DNA of 64,000 nt. It comes from Timema cristinae. Taxonomy: Eukaryota > Arthropoda > Insecta > Phasmatodea > Timematidae. The translations under genes were made by a program, and so were the position numbers. Under the pieces are notes generated by a model. The model searched no databases. It was given only the letters and a program-made list of their open reading frames with translations, and was not told where the DNA came from. Positions 55,320 to 64,000 of this stretch are shown one piece after another. The stretch lies in NCBI GenBank assembly GCA_039000515.1, contig JBCFYV010009882.1:60561777-60625776 (forward strand), read 5' to 3'. Position 1 is the stretch's first letter. Each line of letters opens with the position of its first letter.

Positions 55320-55915
55320 ATGAAGATACTGGGACGTGGAGGAAGTTACATAATGTTGAGTTGCATTATCTGTACTGATAACAATATATTGCTAGGGTAG
55401 TCAAATCTCGCAGATTGCAAATAGAAGAATCTAGACCCGTGTTCAGGGTATTGACTGGTAAGATTATTATTATTATTATTAGCACCGCGTCTTACTACCC
55501 GTTCGGGTTATATGCACTTACGCTAATGTGTAATGGTAGGGTGATTGTGAGATGAAATGAAGGACCTACAGTTTAACGTGGAATCCGAACCACTGTGGAG
55601 GCCTGGCATTCCCCACATTCACAAGATGTCTTGTCAGAGGTGAAGGAAGGGTTTGGAAATCAGATAAATCTGTGCCGGGACCGAGGATTGAACCCCGGCC
55701 GCCAGCTCAGAAGTCTGACACCTTACCCCTAGACCACCAGGTCTCCACGACTGGTAAGACTAATTGGTATAGATCATTGGGAAGACCTAGACGCAGATGG
55801 GAGGATAATATTAGAATGGACCTGAAAGAGATAGGGTGTAATGAGGTGGACTGGATAGAACTAGTTCAAGATAGGGATAGTTGGCGTACTTTTTTTTTTA
55901 AAGTGCGGCAATGAA
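55320..55915 (+). pseudogene. LINE reverse transcriptase C-terminal fragment, split by SINE-A
   Basis: Before the SINE, the frames near 55390-55463 carry a KSRRLQIEESRPVFRVL-like trace. After it, 55750-55912 is open and reads LGRPRRRWEDNIRMDLKEIG followed by DWIELVQDRDSWRTF, the highly characteristic C-terminus of jockey/RTE-like LINE endonuclease-RT proteins. Without the SINE and its duplicated 11 bp, the two halves join at the target site. The copy is 5'-truncated and has several stops upstream. Confidence 0.8.
55464..55748 (-). mobile_element. SINE-A, full length, inside a LINE fragment
   Basis: Complete SINE-A with an (ATT)n end. The 11-bp duplication GACTGGTAAGA is exact at 55453-55463 and 55749-55759. 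Confidence 0.94.
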
Positions 55916-56329
55916 CTGTCAATTCTTAATGCTATAGAGTAAGTAAAGCACAAATATCCGCAGGTTCCTCCACGTCCATTCTAAATAACCTACGTGTGTC
56001 AACTTGCGTTGTTTTCACCAACTGTTGAATGTCGTGTGTGGTGTCAACCCAAATAAACTATTGAGTCCGAGTGCACATGATCCCAACTAAACAGTTGTGT
56101 AACTTGAAATCGTTCATTTAAGCCTAGCCTAAAATGAAGCGAAAGATACAAGTGTGGAAAGGGAAGGGGGGCTGGTTTCTAAAATCTGGAACAACTTTTA
56201 AATACAGGCTCAAGGTTGCACAAGGTTATTCAGAGTCAAAACCTACCATAATGAGGTTTTTAAAAGAAATTATTCCATAACGTCTCATTCAAAACTTGTG
56301 GGGATGTGGGGCACGGGATTCGTTCATGT
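55916..56329. other. Intergenic
   Basis: Nothing recognised. Confidence 0.4.
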
Positions 56330-57190
56330 TGTTGAACCACTTTTTAATTTTGAGCTTTTTTCGAAGCCAAAGTTTTGTACTAGTTTTATACCGTTTTGTA
56401 TCACATACGTATACCACATAAATTTGTTTGGGTCCATTTACCGATTTTGAGTAGTTAGCATATCAAAACAGTCAGTCCAGGTTAATGATATGCAACTTTT
56501 GAATTTTGAACTTTTCCCAAGACAAGTTTTATAGTATATTTGTACTGTTTTGTACCACAAAGAAATTTTTTTCTGCCCTTTCCCGTTTTGAGTAATTAGC
56601 ATATCAAAATGGTCATTGAAATTTAATTATGTTGTTCAACTTTTGAATTTTGAACATTTTCCATGTGAAAGTGTTGAGTTAAATCTTTACAGTTTTGTAA
56701 TATAAGTTATAGAAAAGGTTTTGTATCTGTACCCATTTTGAGTAATTAGCTTATCAACGATCATTCCAGATTAATGATGTATATCTTTTGAAGTTTTATA
56801 AATTTTTCTAATGCCTTTTTTTTTAGTAATTTGTACCGTTTTGTACCACAAATAAATAGTTTTGTAACCATACTCGTTTGGAGTAATAATTAGCATATCA
56901 AAATGGTCACAGAAAGTTAATGCTGTTTTACTAATTTTAAAATTTGAGCTTTTTCTAATATAAAAGTTTTGTACAAGTTTTGGACCGTTTTGTACCACTA
57001 AAAAAGGTTTTTTGTACTCGTACCCCTTTTGAATAGTTGGCATATTCAAATTAGTACGGTTGTAACACTTTCAAATTTTGAACTTTTCAATGCCAAAGTT
57101 TTGTGCTATTGTTTTACCGTTTTGTGGCACCCAACTTTGATAAGACTCTTGTCGGATTTTGTACTATTTTCAATGCCAAAATTTTGAAAA
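56330..57190 (+). repeat. ~145-bp tandem array, ~6 units
   Basis: Units are anchored by TTAGCATATCAAAA near 56456, 56598, 56748, 56892 and 57038 (spacing about 141, 150, 144 and 146). They contain TTTTGAATTTTGAAC, GTTTTGTACC and CCATTTTGAGTAATTAGC. The period is like that of the 17.5 and 21.7 kb arrays, but the sequence differs. The ORF on its minus strand is a by-product. Confidence 0.88.
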
Positions 57191-57758
57191 AATAATGTAC
57201 CGTTTTTTGCCGCAAGAAAAAGGATTTGTATCCAAACCACCCACTTTAAGAATTCATAGGATATAAAATGGGCCACTTGATGCTTATAATATCGTACTAC
57301 CTTTTTTCCGAAAATTAAAGTATTTTTGGGGGATTGAAAATAAAAAAGTACGATATCTTATAGGTAATGAATTCTAAAATTTAGTGTTTTTGATAAGGAA
57401 ATGTCGTTACTTATGATTTTCCACTCTAAATTATTCTGGGCTCTTAGGATTTACTCTGAGAATCATGTATGGGAATACTTATAATATCTTCCTGGTGTAA
57501 TGTATTTATGGGATACTTAAACTTCTACGTATTTAGTTTGTTATAATACGACAGATATATGAACTGTGTGGACGTGACCTGATCACAAATTAATGTCTTA
57601 TGGTAAGTTTGATAAAAAAAAAAGCGTGCTGAGGGTAGACGTTAATAGTCTGTTCTCTTTTTATGGATATAGAAAGGGAAAATTAAATGGAACTTTTTTT
57701 AACAGCACGTTTGACTACTCGTTTAGGTGATACGGTGAGGTGGGACTTTGAAAAGTTA
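57191..57758. other. Intergenic
   Basis: Nothing recognised apart from a possible SINE-tail-like word (AACAGCACGTTTGACTACTCGTTTAGG) at about 57701. Confidence 0.4.
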
Positions 57759-58031
57759 TTATTAGCACCGCGTCTTACTACCCGTTCGGGTTATACGCAC
57801 TTACGCTAATGTGTAATGGTAGGGTGATTGTGAGATGAAATGAAGGACCTACAGTTTAACGTGGAATCCGAACTACGGTGGAAGCCTGGCATTCCCCACA
57901 TTCACAAGATGTCTTGTCAGAGGTGAAGGAAGGGTTTGGTAATCAGATAAATCTGTGCCGGGACCGAGGATTGAACCCCGGCCGCCAGCACAGAAGTCTG
58001 ACACCTTACCCCTAGACCACCAGGTCACCTG
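57759..58031 (-). mobile_element. SINE-A, full length with TSD
   Basis: Complete copy. The 11-bp duplication TTGAAAAGTTA is exact at 57748-57758 and 58032-58042. The ATT tail is very short (about two repeats), in contrast to the copy at 43.97 kb. Confidence 0.94.
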
Positions 58032-58264
58032 TTGAAAAGTTAAGAAGCGTTAATGATATTGTGAAACATTCAATAGAACAAAAGTTAAGTGAGGAGATAG
58101 GGAAGAGTATAAGTGAGGAAAGGATATGGAATAGTGTTGCAAATATTTATTGAAGATGTTAAATGACAATGTTGAAAAAGTGAATAGGACTGCTCTAAAG
58201 CCCTAGGTAGCAACAGAAATACTTCAGAAAATGGAGAAAATAAGGTGTTGGAATTTATAGAAAT

Positions 58265-58425
58265 TGTACTCGCATTTTCGTGAAGGGAGAGTGGTAAGCT
58301 CTTTGGAAAAAAAAATTAAGAACACTCAGCTGGGATTCAAACCAAGAGCTTCCCATTACTGGCAAACCAAACCAGAAGAGGGCGACACCTTAGGCCGTGT
58401 GCTCACCGATGCGGGTTGAAACAAC
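58265..58425 (-). mobile_element. Truncated SINE-B
   Basis: The inverted body (CGTGAAGGGAGAGTGGTAAG), B box (GGGATTCAAACCAAGAG) and degraded head are present. The tail is missing. Confidence 0.65.
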
Positions 58426-58689
58426 TTTTTTTTTCAATTATGGTTAATATTATGTAATCATTACATGTATTGCCAGGAGCATGGGCTTTTGTTCCTCAGA
58501 TTACTTGATAGTGTTGCGTTTTTACATGAGTGCAAGCCAAATAACATGGACATCAAACCTTTATTGATGTTTTAGTGATTATGTACACAATAAAAGCAAG
58601 CAACCATAGATTGCTCTAATAATATTTTAATAAAACATGCACAGTTACAAAGAGAGAGTTCCAATACATATAATTATAAATTCACCTAA
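58426..58689. other. AT-rich spacer
   Basis: Nothing recognised. Confidence 0.4.
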
Positions 58690-59606
58690 TTCGGTGGCTG
58701 GCTGGTCTGATCAGGGGTCCCCAAACATTTTGATACGCGGACCACATAATATATTTTATACATTTTAGTGGGCCAACGTAACGTTCACCTGTTCTTTAAG
58801 TAACATTATTTTTGTTCTGAATACCTTGACATGCGCGACAATATCACAAAACAAATTTGTTTCAGCATGGAAATTTAGATCAAAGTCATATATGGTCGGT
58901 CATGTCTGTAAAAAATGCCACTTTCCAAGGCCAGTCAGTGTTTGATAAAAGTTATTGAGGTTGATTCTTCTCCGTGAGAAATTAATCAAGTTATATATAA
59001 TAAATTATATTTATAATAATTAGTCAATATAGTTACTTATTTTTAAAATTAGGTAACATCTATCAGGAATTTTCTTTTATAACCCTTTACCAGGAGACTC
59101 GGAACTTCCTAAAAATCGTCACAAGCCGTTCTGTTGTAGGTATAAGGCATGGCGCCTGCAACTGAAAATGAGGGTTTGCGATTCCGACAGCACTTTGGCT
59201 TGATTTCATAGAGGGGAACACGCATGTTGACAGGAACTGGGCATGTCAATAATATACTGCATGGTTAAGAAATAACGAAGGGAAACAATTAATTTGTGTT
59301 TTGATAAAATCTTGGTATGGGCCAGATATAAACTTTTGGTGGGCCGGATGTGGCCCGTGGGCTATAGTTTGGAGACCCTTGGTCTAAGGCATCACTCTCG
59401 CACTGGACCAAACTAGACTGCCGATGACAGGGAGATCGGTGTTTGAATTCCGGTCAGGTATATTGAGGGTGGTGTTCCCAAATGTTTTTCAATCCTCCCT
59501 CCACGCAAATATGGGTATTCGTCCTCTAAATTCAATATTACTCATCCTTAACTCACTAGCGTAATTAGTACATAATGTGTACAACCTGAACAAGTAGTAA
59601 CAATTG
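58690..59606 (+). mobile_element. SINE-B interrupted by a hAT element
   Basis: The head TTCGGTGGCTGGCTGGTCT is cut at 58711 and resumes at 59381 with GGTCTAAGGCATCACTCTCG. The B box GGTGTTTGAATTCC, body CACGCAAATATGGGTATTC and tail GTACAACCTGAACAAGTAGT follow. Confidence 0.85.
58712..59381. mobile_element. Non-autonomous hAT element (~670 bp) inside SINE-B
   Basis: The left end is CAGGGGTCCCCAAAC. The right end, reverse-complemented, is CAAGGGTCTCCAAAC. The subterminal GGCCGGATGTGGCCCGTGGG is typical of a widespread class of hAT elements. The flanking 8 bp match in 6 positions (GGTCTGAT/GGTCTAAG), as expected for an old duplication. No transposase is encoded. Confidence 0.88.
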
Positions 59607-59659
59607 TTTTAATATAAATTTTGCATATTGTACGACCGATCTGGACTATCAGCATTTAA

Positions 59660-59820
59660 TTATTATCATGAGCAGGGATGAGGATGGAATAGTTTAAAGG
59701 AAATGTACCGACATTAGTGTGAAGGGAGAGTAGAAAACTATTCAGGAAAAACCACCTTCATCACACACTGCTGAACTTTAAACCCTGGCCTTTAAAACTT
59801 GAGCCAACCATATAACTCTG
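59660..59820 (-). mobile_element. SINE-B fragment
   Basis: The inverted body (GGGATGAGGATGGAATAGTT, GTGTGAAGGGAGAGTAGAAA) and the region of the B box (CTTTAAACCCTGGCC) are present. The common tail is missing. Confidence 0.65.
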
Positions 59821-61085
59821 CACTTTGTTTTTATTAAGTTTTATGAAAAACTAAAATTGTATATTCGATATTTGGCTCCAAATTGCAATTAACAGCTTTG
59901 AAACATCAATATCCAAACAGAGATAAAAAAAAAGTATATATGTAGATTTCCTACCATTCTGTTTTGTTTAGTAAACTTGTGAGAAATATAATGTTTCTAT
60001 TCAATGGGTTCAGCTACAATTAAATTTTATTTTTTGGTTAATTTTTCAGAAACTTTTTTGTTTTTTTTTTTTGCAAAAATTAGCCCTTGTAATTCAGCTC
60101 AGAATTATGTTCAGATGCTCTAAAATTCCCTCCCGCAAGGTTAAATTTTCTTAATTCCTGGTCCCACACCCCCAGCAATTGGGACTCAAACCCGCCCCCA
60201 ATTTGGAAAAATCCACATGGGCGCCCTTGCTCCCAAAAACTTGTTAACTAGACTAGACGAGGTTATAGTTTAGTTCACAATCCCTCCAATGCGGGTACTA
60301 GTGATTCGCTGATTATTTATGTTATCTTTAAGTATTCTTTTAGTAGTCATAAAATGATGTACTTGACGTTTTAATGACACTCCCTCTGACCTTCAATGAA
60401 GTCAATGCCAGCCTGAGCGTTTCCTTCCTGTCTGGTCGCGCATGCGCAAACATTATTATGTGACTAGCTTACAACATACGAGAGAAGAAGTTATGTTCAA
60501 CTGTAGGTAAGTGGCACAACGTCCTCCTATGACCCGTGTTCCACAGAGGAAAGTATTCCACTAGTCGAACAAGAAACCAAGTCTTCAGATTTTCAACCTT
60601 ATTTCACTATATTGTAAGGTTCAATGTCGCGTTCGCCATGAAAGTCTTCACGGCTTACTAAAGTGCATGGGGTTAGATCGTAATGAGTTAAAAGAGGTTT
60701 ATATTGAAAAAAATGGAAAAGAACAGCCGAGTCTGTGTTTTTCAAAATGGGGACAAAAGGACAAGTGAGAAGAGGCACACTGGAGTAGAGAAGTGAAATG
60801 TGACTTTAGTTTAGGAATAAACATTTGATCTGAGCAAACATTGGAAATAAATTCTCTCTTCAATATAACTTGTTTTATTTGCCAAATAATTATGTCCTAT
60901 TCGTAATGAGACGATAGCTGGTCCTCATTGCTTAGTTTTTTCTGGAAACCGATGTTGCAGGAAAATATTTGAAGAAATATGATTAGTTCAAATAAAATGG
61001 TGAGAATTTGGATTACTAATGTGCTTTCAGTAAAATGTAATGTTTCTATGTGCCAAATCGATGATCACGCAGACTAAACGTAATC
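59821..61085. other. Intergenic, no gene recognised
   Basis: A GCGCATGCGC palindrome occurs at 60438-60447. No coding frame is supported. Confidence 0.45.
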
Positions 61086-61292
61086 TCGTCTAGTCTAGTT
61101 TGCTTGTAAAGGAAAGATCGGAGATTGAATACCAACTGGATGAATGAAGGTGTATTTTTCCTAAATAGTTTTCGCTCTCTATTCACGAAAACTATGCTAC
61201 ATTTCTTCTAAGTGCTACCTTTTCATTCTTTCCCCAATAGTGCATTTAAAATGCGTATAGGCTAAACAAGCAGAAAGACACAGTGAAAAAAA
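61086..61292 (+). mobile_element. SINE-B copy
   Basis: The B-box-like GGAGATTGAATACCAACTGG, body TTTTTCCTAAATAGTTTTCG and tail GCGTATAGGCTAAACAAGCA with GAAAGACACAGTG are present. The head is diverged. Confidence 0.7.
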
Positions 61293-61599
61293 AAATCTTA
61301 ACAGAGCGACTTCTATTAAATTAGATTTATTTATCATTTTTATATAAACTACAAGAAATGTTTCTAATGGCTACATAACATATGTGCTTGGAGGAAATTT
61401 GGATAAATGTTTATGAAATATTTTCTATTGATTTATGTTTACATAGTAATATCTTCTAAAGCCTCATGTCAAATTATGTTCCATTTTCTCATAATAAAGT
61501 ACTGGGCAAGGCGAATTATTTGTCGAAAATTATGTAAAGAACAATTATTTTGCTGTTTTCTTTCCACACCATTATTTGTTTAGAATGGCATATAATGTG

Positions 61600-61880
61600 T
61601 AAGCCCGTGATTGAGCTACATCAACCAAGAGGTCGCTGCCACTAGATGACATTTGTAAATAGAGGGTGTCATGTAGTCAGCACAAAAATCTGGCAGTTAA
61701 TCTCAGTCTTCTAGACTGAAGCTGCTACTTTTGTTTCAAGACTCATTTGTCCTCACGAGGCCGAGTTTGACCTCGTTCCATACCCATCGCTTCTCAGAAA
61801 AATTCTGGAAGCGCCAGGGATTTGGCCCGGGACCTTTAGATCTGAGGTCAGGAAATCTGAACACTAGACAGTAGAGGCAG
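61600..61880 (-). mobile_element. Candidate fourth SINE type (SINE-D)
   Basis: The minus strand starts with a tRNA-like head (TGTCTAGTGTTCAGATTTCC as A box, GGGCCAAATCCC as B box). A non-AT-rich body with words such as GAGGTCAAACTCGGCC, CTGCCAGATTTTTGTGCT and GGCAGCGACCTCTTGG follows. The body is unlike SINE-A and SINE-B, and no tail in common was found. Only one copy is in the window, so the family status is inference. Confidence 0.45.
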
Positions 61881-62440
61881 TCAATATGCATAATAGTGAT
61901 TTATTATTTTTTTTAAAATTAAAATTGGAAAAAATAATGCTTGGAATTTCAGACTTAGGCTATTTACGTGTTGTCTCAAGGCCGCATACGTTCTAAATGT
62001 CAAGAATCCAAACTTTCTTGAAAGAGTATAATAAATGCAAGAATAAGTTAATCTGTCACTAAGGATAGTGAAATACCTATAAATAGCTAGCAACATTTTT
62101 ACTATCATATTTAACCTAAGGGATCTTAGCTTTAATTAGTGTATGTATATACTCATGTATATACATTCATATTATTAAATTAAAAATAGTCTTGACTAGG
62201 CAAAGCAGTGCAATTTATTTTTTTAATCCTTAAAAATAAAAAAGTGCTAATATGTATCTCAAAGTTTATTAGTGTTAATCTAATTTCTTATGGGTGGTGG
62301 GGAAGGCTTAAGAACTTATTGAGTCTTAAAAATAAATAAACAATAGTGGCCACACTATATTAATACATTTATTTTATTTTAATGGATGCCATTGAAACAA
62401 ATGTAATTATAGATGTGTTTTTTAAGATGATCTTTTTTTT
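61881..62440. other. AT-rich spacer
   Basis: The 75-codon ORF at 61881-62108 on the minus strand has no recognisable domain. Confidence 0.4.
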
Positions 62441-62636
62441 ACTTGCCCCACGTCTTACTATCCGTCTGGGCTATCCGTATACCCACAATATTTGAATAGG
62501 GATAAAAACAATGGAACTTAAAGGCAATGCACCTGCACATAATTGTGTAGAGAAATATTGGGAAACCATTTGGTAAAAATTACATCAATAAATCCAGCCG
62601 TCATTCAAGCTCGGACCTTCACGAAATCTGTGACAG
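62441..62636 (-). mobile_element. SINE-B copy, next to a SINE-A
   Basis: The inverted tail (GCCCCACGTCTTACTATCCG) and body with AGCTCGGACCTTCACG as degenerate B box are present. It is truncated at its head by the SINE-A target site. Confidence 0.65.
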
Positions 62637-62649
62637 TCAAAACATTATA

Positions 62650-62941
62650 TTATTATTATTAGCACCGCGTCTTACGACCCGTTTGGGTTGTACGCATTTA
62701 CTCTAATATGAAATGGTAGGGTGATTGTGAGATTAAATGGAGGACCTACAGCTTAACGTGGGATCCGAACCACGGTGGAGGCCTGACATTTCACACATTC
62801 ATAAACTGTGATTAATACACGCCTTGTCAGAGGTGAGGGAAGGGTTTGGCAATCAGATAAATCTGTGCCGGAACCGAGGATTGAACCCCCGACTCCCAGG
62901 ACAGAAGTTTGACACCTTACCCCCAGATCGCCAGGTCACCT
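62650..62941 (-). mobile_element. SINE-A, diverged copy with 13-bp TSD
   Basis: Complete but more diverged than the other copies (it has a ~17-bp insertion around GTGATTAATACACGCC). The duplication TCAAAACATTATA is exact at 62637-62649 and 62942-62954. The body substitutions with an intact duplication suggest an older subfamily. Confidence 0.92.
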
Positions 62942-63084
62942 TCAAAACATTATAGTCAAAAGATAATATTTATGAATAAAGTATATGATTGTATAATTAA
63001 TTATAAATGACTAGAGAAGCTCGGGAGATCTAAACGATCTTTAGTACCTATTACATATCATATTCGTAAATTTAGATAATGATA

Positions 63085-63262
63085 AATGGACATGGGAATC
63101 AAACCCGCACGTCCACACGTCCATCACAAACTGTGTCTTAAACTATGAGTGAAGAATAACCCAGAGTACGTGTTGAATCCCGGATAGCTCAGTGGTAGAG
63201 CATTGGCGCTTTAATTCAGGGTTATCAGGTTCTACAATCGTGTTCAAGTGTTAATTTAAGAA
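63085..63262. mobile_element. SINE-C head-to-head pair
   Basis: The plus-strand unit (about 63178-63262) has CCGGATAGCTCAGTGGTAGA, an excellent A box, and GGTTCTACAATC as a weak B box. The minus-strand unit (63090-63115) retains GCGGGTTTGATTCCCATGTCC, a clear B box and end, but no convincing A box. Same divergent arrangement as at 13.94-14.13 kb. Confidence 0.55.
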
Positions 63263-63594
63263 TTTTATTTTTCCTAATAGGGTATGAGAGACTGTTTTTA
63301 TATTGAACTATTGTTCATCAAATAAATATTAAAGGGAGCCATATTCTTGTTATAACTATGGGTGACACCTTTAGTTAGTAGAAGGGCTGTTAACTCATAA
63401 AGTAAAAGAATGGATTCGATCCGATACAAGATCAACGCCTAAATAAGAATCTCAAGACAATGAATATCTTAAAAAAAAACATTGGAGTTGATCAGTTTGT
63501 AGAATTACTTTTAGAAGTAAGGACAACACTTTTCCTGGCCATGGACGAGTGGGGTGAATGAACTCTGTGAATCATGTAGCGTCAATAGCGTTAC
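63263..63594. other. Intergenic or intron
   Basis: If the exon at 63595-63707 is real this is intron on its 3' side. No other feature was recognised. Confidence 0.35.
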
Positions 63595-63707
63595 CTTCAA
63601 CTGTTCTACTGCTCCAGTTCGCTGGAGGACTTGCCAACACGCCAACTCTTGCTGCCTTGTCGCCTTCATCCGCTCTTCTTTCATTTCTTCGTAGTTCAAC
63701 AACCCCC
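63595..63707 (-). CDS. Candidate internal exon of an unknown host gene (113 bp)
   Basis: On the minus strand, TTTACTTTTACTTGTGTTTG followed by TGCAG at 63712-63708 is a good polypyrimidine acceptor. GTAACG begins at 63594, right after GTTGAAG, as a donor. The exon between them (phase 2 in, phase 0 out) is open and gives 37 codons: GLLNYEEMKEERMKATRQ, then QELACWQVLQRTG, then AVEQLK. It is Glu/Lys/Arg/Gln-rich, likely helical or coiled-coil, and its GC content is well above that of the flanks. One other frame is also open across it, which weakens the case. I recognise no family. It is partial: neighbouring exons would lie outside the window or be too short to see. Confidence 0.5.
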
Positions 63708-64000
63708 CTGCACAAACACAAGTAAAAGTAAGGAAGATGTTTATGAGAAATAAAAAACATTAACTCCGTCAAAAGGAGAAACAAATTCCTATAATAGTTA
63801 TACAATCAATATGTAATCGTAAACAGTGTTAATTGCTCCAAAAATATAACAACAAAAAATTTAACATTTAAAAGTAAACGTAATGCCTCAACAAAACCGA
63901 TCAAAAATCTGTTTTTTTCTTGAAAAATTGAAATAATGGAATAGTTTAGTGCATTTGAAGATACTTTAGAATCCTTCATGTTATGCATGTATATGTATGT
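63708..64000. other. Intergenic or intron
   Basis: It would be the upstream intron of the exon at 63595-63707. The ORFs here lack recognisable domains. Confidence 0.35.

Overview
This window looks like intergenic DNA from a large, repeat-rich animal genome. It is AT-rich and full of ATT microsatellites, minisatellites, nested SINEs and decayed DNA transposons, and it has no intact host gene I can defend. Degraded ORFs in it contain introns with GT/AG sites. The transposon and virus-like protein families recognised are ones known from invertebrates, so an arthropod is my best guess, but the sequence does not prove it. There are no bacterial features (operons, Shine-Dalgarno sites, CRISPR). All family assignments come from reading motifs; no database was searched.

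Layout. 0-10 kb: non-autonomous hAT elements (2.4-3.3 kb; 6.39-7.04 kb with a perfect 8-bp target duplication), a LINE reverse-transcriptase tail at 4.2 kb, a dispersed repeat at 5.3-7.4 kb, and a SINE nested in another SINE at 8.7-9.2 kb. 10.22-13.68 kb: a 3.45-kb DNA transposon with ~365-bp terminal inverted repeats and a broken gene for a nuclease-like protein with a Cys-rich tail. 14-23 kb: SINEs, arrays of tRNA-Lys primer-site-like motifs, and two ~143-bp tandem arrays in opposite orientation. 23-36 kb: SINEs, a possible decayed exon (25.5 kb), a 33-bp minisatellite with an 11-unit higher-order repeat (26.8-27.7 kb), and a ~4.9-kb interval bounded by hAT-like ends that holds a palindromic MITE and a 48-bp minisatellite. 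36-41.3 kb: Helitron-like ends and a second, diverged relative of the nuclease-like transposon gene. 43-48 kb: a SINE mosaic and a ~30-bp minisatellite invaded by a Tc1-like element and a SINE. 48.3-51.6 kb: a decayed integrated virus-like locus (PLA2-like protein, structural-type protein, divergent packaging ATPase). 52-64 kb: another hAT element, a 45-bp minisatellite, a LINE tail split by a SINE, a ~145-bp tandem array, many SINEs, and one small exon-like ORF with good splice sites at 63.6 kb, the best candidate for host coding sequence.

Naming used here: SINE-A has a tRNA-like head beginning GGTGACCTGGTGGTCTAGGGG. SINE-B has the head GGTGGCCGCGTGGTCTAA. SINE-C has the head TAGCTCAATGGTAGA. 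SINE-A and SINE-B end in the same 3' tail, read as GGGTAGTAAGACGCGGTGCT, which implies that one LINE mobilises both. Nested insertions and target duplications give a partial relative chronology.
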